A stretch of DNA of 64,000 bases from an uncultured Legionella sp. (GTDB lineage: Bacteria > Pseudomonadota > Gammaproteobacteria > Legionellales > Legionellaceae), in assembly GCA_902168255.1 (NCBI GenBank), contig CABHON010000006.1, positions 62,001 to 126,000 on the forward strand. The letters run 5' to 3'. Shown piece after piece: positions 1 to 7,356 of the stretch. Under the pieces are notes generated by a model. The model was not told the DNA's origin, ran no database searches, and was given only the letters and a program-made list of their open reading frames with translations. The position numbers and the translations under genes were made by a program. Numbering within the stretch: the stretch's first letter is position 1; each line of letters opens with the position of its first letter.

Positions 1-782
1 GCTTCACTTAAACGCATTAATAATAAACTAGCCGCTCCATCTGAAATTGAACTCGCATTAGCTGCAGTAATAGTACCATCAGCTGCAAAAACTGGTTTCA
101 AACGAGTAATTTTTTCACGTTTGGCGGGATTAACGCCTTCGTCCTGGCAAATATCATCAATAGCAACAATTTCCTCTGCAAAATATTTGTTCTCAGTTGC
201 CTCAATAGCACGATCTAATGAGGTTAAGGCAAACGCATCTTGTTTTTCGCGAGATATGCCATAATGCTTAGCGGTATTTTCAGCAAAATGCCCCATGGGT
301 TTCCCCTTTTGGTAAGCATCTTCTAACCCGTCTAAAAACATATGGTCATAAATTTCATTATGGCCTAATCGATAACCTTGGCGGGCTTTTTTCAACAGAT
401 AAGGTGCATGCGTCATCGATTCCATTCCACCTGCTAACACAATATTTCGGCTACCAGCTAATAAGCTATCATGCGCTGAAATCACTGCTTGCATGCCTGA
501 ACCGCACATTTTATTGATGGTAACGGCTCCTACTGAATCAGGAATACCCGCTGCAATAGAGGATTGTCGAGCAGGTGCTTGGCCTATTCCCGCTTGAAGG
601 ACACAGCCATAAAGCACTTCATCAATATCTTCGCCCGCTAATTCAGCTTGTGCCAATACGGCTTTATGCGCATAAGCGCCTAATTGTGGCGCAGTAAAAG
701 CAGATAAGCATCCTAAAAGATTACCTACAGGCGTTCTTTTAGCCGCTACAATAACCACAGGATCATGTGTATTAACTGTCAT
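1..782 (-). CDS. atoB: Acetyl-CoA C-acetyltransferase (thiolase), 3' part outside window
   Basis: The reading frame is open from an ATG at 782 leftwards to the window edge (about 260 residues), so the C-terminal third is missing. It begins with a thiolase N-terminus (VIVAAKRTPVG) and carries the nucleophilic cysteine motif NKMCGSGMQA near residue 90, followed by the GGMESMTHAP-type segment. Type II thiolases of this kind condense or cleave acetyl-CoA/acetoacetyl-CoA in the cytosol. The C-terminal His and second Cys motifs cannot be seen. It lies 44 bp after the isovaleryl-CoA dehydrogenase gene on the same strand, which suggests a shared transcript and a role in leucine or fatty-acid breakdown. 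Whether it prefers short or longer substrates cannot be decided from the visible part. Confidence 0.9.
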   Translation of the reverse strand, partial: MTVNTHDPVVIVAAKRTPVGNLLGCLSAFTAPQLGAYAHKAVLAQAELAGEDIDEVLYGCVLQAGIGQAPARQSSIAAGIPDSVGAVTINKMCGSGMQAVISAHDSLLAGSRNIVLAGGMESMTHAPYLLKKARQGYRLGHNEIYDHMFLDGLEDAYQKGKPMGHFAENTAKHYGISREKQDAFALTSLDRAIEATENKYFAEEIVAIDDICQDEGVNPAKREKITRLKPVFAADGTITAANASSISDGAASLLLMRLSE

Positions 783-826
783 ATCAATTCTCACTTATTT
801 TAATTTTTCTGGATTGCTTCATTCTG

Positions 827-1984
827 TTACATCGTTTCTTTAAAAAGTTCTCGCCCAATTAACATACGACGAATTTCCGATGTACCCGCTCCTATTTCAT
901 ATAATTTAGCATCGCGCAATAAACGGCCCGTAGGATATTCATTAATATAACCATTGCCACCCAAACATTGAATCGCCTGTAATGCCATCTGTGTTGCATT
1001 TTCTGCCACATACAGAATAACACTTGCCGCATCTTTACGTGACACACCGGAGGAATCACAAGCTTTTGCCACAGCATATAAGAATGCACGGCTCGCATTC
1101 AAGGTGGTATACATATCGGCCAATTTAGCTTGCATTAATTGGAACTCGCCAATTGGTTGGCCAAATTGGCAACGTTCATGCACATAAGGCAAGACAATAT
1201 CCATACAGGCTTGCATAATACCCAAAGGTCCAGCTGCCAATACGGTACGCTCATAGTCTAACCCACTCATTAGCACTTTTACCCCTTGATTTACTTCACC
1301 TAAAACATTTTCTTCCGGCACCATGCAATTTTCGAATACAAGCTCACACGTATTGGAACCTCGCATGCCTAATTTATCTAATTTTTGAGCAGTTTTAAAA
1401 CCCACAAAATCCTTTTCAATAATAAAGGCAGTAATTCCCTTAGAATGTGCATTTTTATCGGTTTTGGCATAGACAACCAATACTTCCGCGTCAGGACCAT
1501 TGGTAATCCACATTTTGTTACCATTTAGTACATAATGATCGCCTTTTTTATCTGCACGGCATTGCATACCAACAACATCGGAACCAGCGCCAGGTTCGCT
1601 CATCGCCAATGCCCCAACATGTTCTCCTGAAATTAACTTCGGTAGATATTTTTTCTTTTGTTCGATTGTCGCATTTAATGTTAATTGATTAACACATAAA
1701 TTTGAATGGGCACCATAACTTAATGCCAAAGCAGCGGAAGCTCGCGAAAGTTCTTCCATTGCAATCACATGTGCCATGTATCCCATGCCAGAGCCACCAT
1801 ATTCTTCTTCTGCTGTAATACCAAGCAATCCCAACTCTCCCAATTTTGGCCATACATGACGAGGAAAGGTATTATCCTCATCCATTTTTTGAGCCAAAGG
1901 CGCAATTTCACGTTGAGCAAAAGCAGCAACACTTTCACGTAACATATCAAGGGTTTCCCCTAATGCAAAATTTAGATAGCGCAT
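827..1984 (-). CDS. ivd: Isovaleryl-CoA dehydrogenase
   Basis: This 385-residue acyl-CoA dehydrogenase has full family length. It oxidises isovaleryl-CoA to 3-methylcrotonyl-CoA in leucine catabolism and passes electrons to ETF. Visible signatures are YGGSGMGY near residue 62, [12 protein letters not shown] near 88, the FAD/substrate motif [10 protein letters not shown] near 130, and MWITNGPDA. The catalytic glutamate expected for the IVD subgroup falls in the segment [17 protein letters not shown], which separates it from short-chain dehydrogenases that carry the base further downstream. The C-terminal [12 protein letters not shown]...GTSEIRR block is intact. It is divergent from pyrD and precedes the thiolase gene. 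ETF subunits are encoded at about 16-18 kb. The other leucine enzymes (methylcrotonyl-CoA carboxylase, HMG-CoA lyase) are not in the window. Confidence 0.9.
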   Translation of the reverse strand: MRYLNFALGETLDMLRESVAAFAQREIAPLAQKMDEDNTFPRHVWPKLGELGLLGITAEEEYGGSGMGYMAHVIAMEELSRASAALALSYGAHSNLCVNQLTLNATIEQKKKYLPKLISGEHVGALAMSEPGAGSDVVGMQCRADKKGDHYVLNGNKMWITNGPDAEVLVVYAKTDKNAHSKGITAFIIEKDFVGFKTAQKLDKLGMRGSNTCELVFENCMVPEENVLGEVNQGVKVLMSGLDYERTVLAAGPLGIMQACMDIVLPYVHERCQFGQPIGEFQLMQAKLADMYTTLNASRAFLYAVAKACDSSGVSRKDAASVILYVAENATQMALQAIQCLGGNGYINEYPTGRLLRDAKLYEIGAGTSEIRRMLIGRELFKETM

Positions 1985-2039
1985 AGTATTAAATTCTCTT
2001 GTAAAAATGCTAGAATACCAAAAAACTTATCGAGGCGGT

Positions 2040-3047
2040 ATGTATAAAACCCTAAAAAAATTATTATTTTTATGTCCACCAGAAACAGCGCATCGTCTGA
2101 GCATGTTCTTAATAAAAAAAATCCCTAGCAAACTATTTCCCAAAATACCCTCCCAACCTACCATACTATTAGGCCTTAACTTTTCAAACCCTATTGGACT
2201 TGCTGCTGGATTTGATAAAAACGGGGACTACCTTGATAGTCTTAGTAAACTTGGCTTTGGATTCATTGAAGTGGGAACCATCACTCCCCTACCTCAAGCA
2301 GGAAATCCTCTTCCACGCCTTTTTCGTTTTCCCTCCCAAAAAGCACTCATTAATCGAATGGGATTTAATAACAAAGGCGTCGATTACTTAGTAGAACGCT
2401 TAAAACAACATTCCTATAATGGAATTATAGGTGTTAATATTGGAAAAAATGCAACAACCCCTATAGAAAAAGCAGTGGATGATTATTTGACTTGCTTAAA
2501 AAAAGTCTATGCCTATGCCAATTATATTACGATTAATATTTCCTCTCCCAATACACCCGGTTTACGGCAATTACAACAAGACAACCATCTTAACAATCTC
2601 TTGCACACTATTGCAGAAGCTCGCACACATTTAGCCAAAGAAACTGGTGTTTATAAACCTTTATTATTAAAAATTTCCCCAGATGAAACTCTAGACACCC
2701 ATGAGGCTATCGTAAATGCCGTCATCACCCATCATATTGATGGCATCATCGCTACCAATACGACAATAGATAAAAGTGCGCTGCAAGCGATGCCCCATGG
2801 AAATGAGTCTGGCGGGCTAAGCGGTGCCCCTTTATTCGAAAAATCAACTCAAACCTTAGAAACCCTCCATCGACTTATTAAAACTAACCCTCTTAATAAA
2901 AACATTACGCTTATTGGTGTGGGTGGTATCATGGCACCCAAAGACATGGAGGCAAAATTAACCGCTGGGGCTCAATTAGTTCAAGTTTACACGGGCTTAA
3001 TTTATGAAGGACCATTTTTTGTGAAACACTTAATGGATTCTCAATAA
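2040..3047 (+). CDS. pyrD: Dihydroorotate dehydrogenase (quinone), class 2
   Basis: PyrD oxidises dihydroorotate to orotate in de novo pyrimidine synthesis and delivers electrons to membrane quinone. The protein (335 residues from this start) has the class 2 amphipathic N-terminal helix (MYKTLKKLLFLCPPETAH), the FMN-binding start NPIGLAAGFDKNGD, GFIEVGTITPLPQ and NRMGFNN. It has NISSPNTPGLRQLQ with the catalytic serine, and the phosphate-binding end GVGGIMAPKDMEAKLTAGA. An ATG 33 bp upstream (2007) is in frame, but a GAGG Shine-Dalgarno sits 4 bp before 2040 and the family N-terminus fits the later start. The gene is monocistronic or leads toward gltA; a promoter for gltA follows it. Confidence 0.93.
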   Translation: MYKTLKKLLFLCPPETAHRLSMFLIKKIPSKLFPKIPSQPTILLGLNFSNPIGLAAGFDKNGDYLDSLSKLGFGFIEVGTITPLPQAGNPLPRLFRFPSQKALINRMGFNNKGVDYLVERLKQHSYNGIIGVNIGKNATTPIEKAVDDYLTCLKKVYAYANYITINISSPNTPGLRQLQQDNHLNNLLHTIAEARTHLAKETGVYKPLLLKISPDETLDTHEAIVNAVITHHIDGIIATNTTIDKSALQAMPHGNESGGLSGAPLFEKSTQTLETLHRLIKTNPLNKNITLIGVGGIMAPKDMEAKLTAGAQLVQVYTGLIYEGPFFVKHLMDSQ

Positions 3048-3053
3048 TTTTTT

Positions 3054-3082
3054 TTGTGGTGCTGGCAGAGTTTTGATATAAT
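3054..3082 (+). promoter_or_regulatory. Putative sigma-70 promoter of gltA
   Basis: TTGTGG (3054-3059), a 17-bp spacer and a perfect TATAAT (3077-3082) lie between pyrD and gltA, giving a leader of about 50 nt. The -10 is consensus and the -35 matches 3 of 6 positions. This is inferred by pattern only. Confidence 0.45.
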
Positions 3083-3139
3083 GATAATTACCCTCTTGTA
3101 CTAAAGAAGTATAATTAATTTTTAGATTTTGGAGTATCC

Positions 3140-4438
3140 ATGAACCCAGATAAACCCATAACACCTGCCACCTTATCCGTTACCGATCGCCATTCCCAAC
3201 AAGCAAAAACGATTGAATTACCTGTATACCGTGCCACATTAGGCGAAGATGTTATTGATGTGGGCTCTGTGACTAAACAAGGTTTTTTTACCTATGATCC
3301 AGGATTTGTGTCCACGGCTTCTTGCGAATCTAAAATCACGTATATTGACGGAGATAAAGGTGTATTAGTACATCGTGGTTATCTTATTGAAGAATTAGCT
3401 GAAAAGTCCGATTATGCTGAAGTATGCTATTTACTATTAACCGGTGAATTACCAACTAAAACCCAAAAAGAAGCTTGGGTTAAAGCATCTCATGAAAATA
3501 GCGTGCTTCCTAAAAGCATTGAAAAATGCTTACATAGTTTGTCTCATGATGCACATCCGATGTCATTGTTGTTAACATTAATGTCCGTTTTATCCGCTCA
3601 TTATCAAGAACATCAACCAAAAATCCCTGAAGAACGTTTTAATGTTTCTGCTGAATTAGTGGCCAAAATTCCTATGTTAGTGGCTATGATTTATCGACAT
3701 ATAACCCAACAAAGTTATATTCCCTATGATCCAAGCCGTAGTTATGCAGAAAATTTCTTACATATGACGTTTGGAAAAGAAGAAATTGATCCTATTTTAG
3801 TAAAAGCAGTAGACACTATTTTTACTTTACATGCAGATCATGAACAAAATGCTTCTACATCAACTGTTCGCATGGTTGGTTCTACAGGAAGCAACCCAGC
3901 GGCTTGCCTCTCTGCTGGTATTTCAGCTTTATGGGGACCAGCTCATGGTGGGGCAAATGAAGCTTGCTTAAATATGTTAGGCGTGATTGGTGATGTTTCT
4001 CGTATTCCCGAATATATTAAAAGAGCAAAAGACAAAAATGATTCCTTCCGTTTAATGGGCTTTGGACATCGTGTATATAAAAACTTTGATCCCCGTGCAA
4101 AAATAATGCAAAACGTTTGCCATGATGTTTTAAATGTTACTGGCACATCAAATGAGCCTTTATTCAAATTGGCCACAGCATTAGCAAAAGTTGCATTAGA
4201 AGATAATTATTTCATTGAGAAAAAGTTATATCCTAATGTGGATTATTACTCAGGTGTAACCCTTAAGGCGATTGGTATTCCTACCAGCATGTTTACGACT
4301 ATTTTCTCACTGGCTCGTACCGTTGGTTGGATGTCGCACTGGTGTGAAATGGTAAATGAACCCTATAAAATTTCTCGTCCTCGTCAGCTTTATACAGGAC
4401 ACACACAGCGATCTTTTGTAGCAATCCAAGATCGATAG
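3140..4438 (+). CDS. gltA: Citrate synthase
   Basis: This is the 432-residue type II citrate synthase, the first enzyme of the TCA cycle, condensing oxaloacetate with acetyl-CoA. The length matches the hexameric gram-negative form. The catalytic triad region is present: the first histidine in WGPAHGGANEAC, the second in MGFGHRVYKNFDPRA, and the aspartate in PNVDYYSGVTLKAIG. The N-terminal beta-rich region (DRHSQQAKTIELPVYRATLGEDVIDV) is also typical of the type II enzyme. A TGGAG Shine-Dalgarno lies 5 bp before the ATG. A strong GC-rich hairpin terminator follows 28 bp after the stop, so the gene is probably transcribed alone from the promoter at about 3.06 kb. Confidence 0.96.
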   Translation: MNPDKPITPATLSVTDRHSQQAKTIELPVYRATLGEDVIDVGSVTKQGFFTYDPGFVSTASCESKITYIDGDKGVLVHRGYLIEELAEKSDYAEVCYLLLTGELPTKTQKEAWVKASHENSVLPKSIEKCLHSLSHDAHPMSLLLTLMSVLSAHYQEHQPKIPEERFNVSAELVAKIPMLVAMIYRHITQQSYIPYDPSRSYAENFLHMTFGKEEIDPILVKAVDTIFTLHADHEQNASTSTVRMVGSTGSNPAACLSAGISALWGPAHGGANEACLNMLGVIGDVSRIPEYIKRAKDKNDSFRLMGFGHRVYKNFDPRAKIMQNVCHDVLNVTGTSNEPLFKLATALAKVALEDNYFIEKKLYPNVDYYSGVTLKAIGIPTSMFTTIFSLARTVGWMSHWCEMVNEPYKISRPRQLYTGHTQRSFVAIQDR

Positions 4439-4466
4439 GAAACTTAAATAAATAAACGATTTGCGT

Positions 4467-4492
4467 AAGGGGGAGCAGCGCCGCTCCCCCTT
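4467..4492 (+). terminator. Rho-independent terminator after gltA
   Basis: A perfect 10-bp stem (AAGGGGGAGC / GCTCCCCCTT) with a 6-nt loop is followed by TGTTAGTTTT. It sits 28 bp past the gltA stop codon. Confidence 0.75.
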
Positions 4493-4662
4493 GTTAGTTT
4501 TGTTCCAAATCTTAAAAAGCTTGCGCTATCCCTCCTATACCCAAACCTAGTTAAATCAACTATCTCCCTTTATTTTTTAGTGTTTTTAGACTAGGATAAA
4601 AATATAGACTCATATAAAATTTTCTACTATCAGGCAGGATAACAGAAAAGGAGGAAAAAATT

Positions 4663-4911
4663 ATGAGTATCGAAAAACAAAAAACAAGAGAAAATCATAT
4701 CATATTTTTACTGGGAAGTTTTTTATTTGATCAAATTAAAAATCATCCCGAAAAATGTGATGAGATAAGAACAGATTTTTTACATTATATGATTAATAAA
4801 TCGGTATCTGATAAAAAGTTAGCACAATCTTATTTTGAGCATTTAGAAAAAGAAGAATTAAAGGAAGCAGAAAAAAGATATGAAAATGAAGGTGGGCATA
4901 TCGTTCATTAA
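4663..4911 (+). CDS. Small charged protein of unknown function
   Basis: I do not recognise this 82-residue protein. It is predicted to be mostly helical and is rich in Lys, Glu and His, with a short hydrophobic stretch near residues 13-21 (IIFLLGSFLFD) that is too brief for a confident membrane span. A very strong Shine-Dalgarno (AAAGGAGG) stands 6 bp before the ATG, which argues that it is really translated, and well. It lies between the gltA terminator and the AT-hook protein gene and points the same way as both. There is no signal peptide and no cysteine motif; only one Cys is present. Codon use is like the neighbours. Confidence 0.7.
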   Translation: MSIEKQKTRENHIIFLLGSFLFDQIKNHPEKCDEIRTDFLHYMINKSVSDKKLAQSYFEHLEKEELKEAEKRYENEGGHIVH

Positions 4912-5004
4912 TCATAAAAACAAGAAAAAATGCTGTTAAAACTTGCATTGTTGGGTTTTTTTGTTCATTATATTTAAGTATATTTAAAAATGAAGGTAAA
5001 ACCC

Positions 5005-5535
5005 ATGGCGCACTTAAAATCCAAGAAAGCTAAAGCTAGTAAGAAAAAAAACGCTGTAACAACCATTAAATTTACAGCTGAACAAAAAAGAGCAATTAAA
5101 GAACAAATCGCATTAGCAGTCGAAGAAGCTTATTTACAGGGAAAAGAAGACGGTGCACGTGCACAACAGAAGATAGCAACCGCGAGAGAAAAAGCCATTG
5201 ATGCCGCGGCTACAAAATTTGATAAAGAGCAAAAAAAAGCAGAGAAAGGCACAACCGCTAGAAAAACCACAAAAACAGCAGCTAAAAAAGCTAAACCTGC
5301 AAAAACAGTCGTAAAAAAAAGCGACACAAAAAAAACCGCAGCAACAAAAACAAAGGCTAAAACTGCTACAAAAAAACCAGCAGTAAAAACCAAGGCAAAA
5401 GCAGCCAAAGCTAAAAAAGTTTCACCCGCCACCGCAGAAAATACGCCGATTAAAAAACGCGGCCGTCCTGCAAAAGCAAAAATAGAAAAAACTGAAACCA
5501 CTCACGCTGAAACACCAGCATCTGTTGCTGAATAA
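5005..5535 (+). CDS. Histone H1-like Lys/Ala-rich DNA-binding protein with AT-hook
   Basis: This 176-residue protein has two parts. Residues 1-80 are a moderately conserved-looking helical region (KFTAEQKRAIKEQIALAVEEAYLQGKEDGARAQQ). The rest is a low-complexity basic tail of repeated AKT/AKK/TKT units that ends in an AT-hook core, KKRGRPAKAK, near residue 155. Such proteins condense or organise the nucleoid; related Lys/Ala/Pro-rich histone-like proteins occur in Legionella, Coxiella and Pseudomonas (AlgP-like). An upstream in-frame ATG at 4990 lacks its own ribosome site, whereas AAGG lies 8 bp before 5005, so I chose the later start. A hairpin follows the stop. The exact DNA preference is unknown. 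Confidence 0.75.
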   Translation: MAHLKSKKAKASKKKNAVTTIKFTAEQKRAIKEQIALAVEEAYLQGKEDGARAQQKIATAREKAIDAAATKFDKEQKKAEKGTTARKTTKTAAKKAKPAKTVVKKSDTKKTAATKTKAKTATKKPAVKTKAKAAKAKKVSPATAENTPIKKRGRPAKAKIEKTETTHAETPASVAE

Positions 5536-5553
5536 TAATAATTATAAATTATG

Positions 5554-5584
5554 TATAAGGGGCAAATAATTTCGCCCCTTTATA
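5554..5584 (+). terminator. Putative terminator of the AT-hook gene
   Basis: TATAAGGGGC and GCCCCTTTATA pair with one bulged base around a 10-nt loop, followed by AAAAAACC. It begins 18 bp after the stop codon. There is no clean T-run, so it may act as an mRNA 3' stabiliser instead. Confidence 0.5.
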
Positions 5585-5700
5585 AAAAACCAGGCCATTC
5601 TCAGCTCTCACCATGCTGAATATTGAATTTATTTTTGAAACAATCTCTATTAGTAAAACACGTAGCCAATTACTACGATAACTCCCATCGTGAGATAATA

Positions 5701-5841
5701 GACTTCTTTCCAAACTCTACTTTTGCGGAGAACTTGTTCGTCATTCGGTGCTCGAATCCTCATGTACTCGCGTGTACACTCCGGTTCTGCGCTCCGAGTC
5801 TCCTTCAATTTCTCGCGCGTAAGCGGGTTTGGAAAGAAGTC
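5701..5841 (+). mobile_element. MITE-like element, copy 1 (TA-flanked, 16-bp terminal inverted repeats)
   Basis: A 141-bp non-coding element starts GACTTCTTTCCAAACT and ends GGTTTGGAAAGAAGTC, so it has nearly perfect terminal inverted repeats. It is bounded by TA on both sides (5699-5700 and 5842-5843). A second copy, inverted and about 90% identical by eye, lies at 59461-59602. Between the ends is a smaller palindrome around GTACTCGCGTGTAC. TA duplication is characteristic of IS630/mariner-family transposases, so this is probably a non-autonomous derivative; no transposase of that type is in the window. It occupies the gap between the AT-hook gene and the toxin gene (5536-5865). The rest of that gap, 5585-5698, shows nothing I can name. 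Confidence 0.8.
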
Positions 5842-5865
5842 TAATAAATACTTTAGAATCTTTCC

Positions 5866-6201
5866 TTAACTAATAATTTCATTTAAGCCTTCCAAAATTT
5901 TTTCCATTTCTGAGAAATCAATATGCCCTATTTTGTTGTCTAAGCGCAAAGTAGATAAAGTTCGAATTTGACTAATTTTAACCCAGGCCTTTTGTTTTTG
6001 AAGTAACGTTTCTAACTGATACGTCAGAGGAAATCCAGCACGCTGAGGTTGACTTGTGATAGCTAAAGCAATGACGGTTCCTGATTTTTCATTAAAGGTA
6101 GAATGACTGAGAATTAATACTGGACGTCTTCCTGATTGTTCATGTCCTTTCGTTGGAGCAAGATCAGCCCAAAAAATATCTCCTCTCAATATTTTGACCA
6201 T
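5866..6201 (-). CDS. MazF/PemK-family mRNA interferase toxin
   Basis: This 111-residue protein has the whole PemK/MazF fold. It starts ILRGDIFWADLAPTKGHEQSGRRPVLILS with the conserved GHEQ-GRRP motif that carries the catalytic Arg. It then has an IALAITSQ strand and the dimer/active-site segment WVKISQIRTLSTLRL with the second catalytic residue. The family cleaves single-stranded RNA at short sequences and is inhibited by an antitoxin. The ATG lies inside the end of the antitoxin gene (16-bp overlap), so the two are translationally coupled, antitoxin first. No defect is visible and it should be active. Cleavage specificity cannot be read from sequence. Confidence 0.88.
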   Translation of the reverse strand: MVKILRGDIFWADLAPTKGHEQSGRRPVLILSHSTFNEKSGTVIALAITSQPQRAGFPLTYQLETLLQKQKAWVKISQIRTLSTLRLDNKIGHIDFSEMEKILEGLNEIIS

Positions 6202-6437
6202 TCTTCTTCTCCCTCTATATCATCCCATTCATCGGCTAAATGCCTCTCATAACAAGAATCCAATTTATTACATTCTTCGGTAAGTCGTGTATGCTCTAAT
6301 TTTTCCATTGCTGCTTCAACAGCGAGTTGAATAGCCTGGCTTCGATTTTTAAATCTTTTTTTTTGAATAAATTTGTCTAGACGTTCTAATAAGGATATAT
6401 CGATAGAAATTGCTATTTTTGCTGCCATGACACTCAT
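6186..6437 (-). CDS. Ribbon-helix-helix antitoxin of the MazF-type toxin
   Basis: This 83-residue protein has an N-terminal ribbon-helix-helix fold (KIAISIDISLLERLDKFIQKK...NRSQAIQLAVEAAME, residues 6-45), as in CopG/MetJ-type antitoxins. An acidic tail (ADEWDDIEGEEEWSKY) is the usual toxin-binding part. It precedes and overlaps the toxin gene by 16 bp. A GGAGAG Shine-Dalgarno 4 bp before the ATG supports this start; an alternative ATG three codons later is possible. The pair would autoregulate through the ribbon-helix-helix domain. I did not find a convincing operator in the 70 bp between this gene and lspA. Confidence 0.82.
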   Translation of the reverse strand: MSVMAAKIAISIDISLLERLDKFIQKKRFKNRSQAIQLAVEAAMEKLEHTRLTEECNKLDSCYERHLADEWDDIEGEEEWSKY

Positions 6438-6511
6438 TAAACTCTCCTATGTTTATTAAAATCATACTTTTATCATACTTTAAAAACCACAAAAAATCAA
6501 TAGAAGCACTA

Positions 6512-7003
6512 TTACTCTTTATGAGCAAAACACAGTAACAATACAACGCCAATGCAAACCGCACTATCCGCGATATTGAAAATAGGCCAATGGTACATTT
6601 TAATGTAGAAATCTAAGAAATCAACGACATATCCTAATTGAATACGATCGATAATATTTCCCCATGCCCCTCCAATGATAATGGCTAAGGCAAACGATTT
6701 CAGTTTATTACTGGAAGGAAGGATAAATAACCACACTAATAAACAGAAGGAAATAAAGAGATTTAAATAAAGAAAAAAAGCTGTTTGCCATCCAGAAGCG
6801 GAATCTAGCAAACTAAAAGCAGCACCTGTATTGCGAGCAAGCGTTAAATTAAAAAAGCCATTAATGATTGTCTTAGGCTCATAGATAAAAAGATTATCTA
6901 AAGCCCAATGTTTACTGAGTTGATCAAGCGCAACGATGAGAAATGTAAATAATAGATAGAGTGTTTGTTTTGGACGTAAGTTTTGTATTATTTTTTTTAT
7001 CAT
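6512..7003 (-). CDS. lspA: Lipoprotein signal peptidase (signal peptidase II)
   Basis: LspA cleaves signal peptides from diacylglyceryl-modified prolipoproteins in the inner membrane. The 163-residue protein has four hydrophobic segments and all family boxes: ALDQLSKHWA, NTGAAFSLL, GGAWGNIIDRIQLGYVVDFL with one catalytic Asp, and FNIADSAVCIG with the second. It normally follows ileS directly; here it is on the same strand but 350 bp away. A composite palindromic repeat (7067-7245) fills most of the gap. Several lipoproteins in this window (21609-21821, 58320-59615, 59748-61130) would be its substrates. The terminal residues CFAHKE and the start at 7003 look normal. Confidence 0.95.
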   Translation of the reverse strand: MIKKIIQNLRPKQTLYLLFTFLIVALDQLSKHWALDNLFIYEPKTIINGFFNLTLARNTGAAFSLLDSASGWQTAFFLYLNLFISFCLLVWLFILPSSNKLKSFALAIIIGGAWGNIIDRIQLGYVVDFLDFYIKMYHWPIFNIADSAVCIGVVLLLCFAHKE

Positions 7004-7066
7004 AAAATTTTGCTTTTCTTTATTGTAGTCCTGAAAAATTAACCCATGTTAGTAATAATTTTCACT

Positions 7067-7245
7067 AAGCCCCGTCATTGCGAGGAATGTTTTGCATTGC
7101 AACCTGAGCATAGCGAAGGGCTGCAATGCAAAACATGACGAAACAATCCAGCAACGATAATTTAATAAATATCGATGTCTGGATTGCCGCGTCGCTTTAT
7201 TGCTCCGCTGCGCTGCGCAATAAAGCTCCTCGCAATGACGGGCTT
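7067..7245. repeat. Composite palindromic repeat between ileS and lspA, copy 1
   Basis: The outer arms AAGCCCCGTCATTGCGAGGA and TCCTCGCAATGACGGGCTT are inverted. Nested within are a TTTTGCATTGCA/TGCAATGCAAAA hairpin, a CAATCCAG/CTGGATTG pair and a GCTTTATTGC/GCAATAAAGC pair. A diverged copy is at 35127-35285. The rest of the 7004-7356 gap holds a weak hairpin (GGTTGTTT/AAACAACC, 7341-7357) directly after the ileS stop and otherwise nothing I can identify. GTCATTGCGAGG-type palindromes of this look are known as small dispersed repeats in several intracellular bacteria. Confidence 0.75.
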
Positions 7246-7356
7246 GAAATAAGATTGATAATATTTCAGGCTCCTCTCTTGAGGAAGAAGGGCTTGCTCC
7301 GTCATATTGGATACAGAATGCTCGTCAAAGCAAATGACGGGGTTGTTTTAAACAAC

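Noticed and set aside
5130-5501. Hydrophobic open frame antisense to the AT-hook gene
   Set aside because: Phe/Ala/Val repeats arise from reading Lys/Ala codons backwards. There is no independent start signal.
5740-5800. tRNA-like GCTCGAATCC string in the MITE
   Set aside because: No acceptor stem or anticodon arm can be folded around it; the same string occurs in the second MITE copy.
5623-5844. 73-codon open frame across the MITE
   Set aside because: Most of it is the MITE sequence itself; the start has no ribosome site and the product matches nothing.
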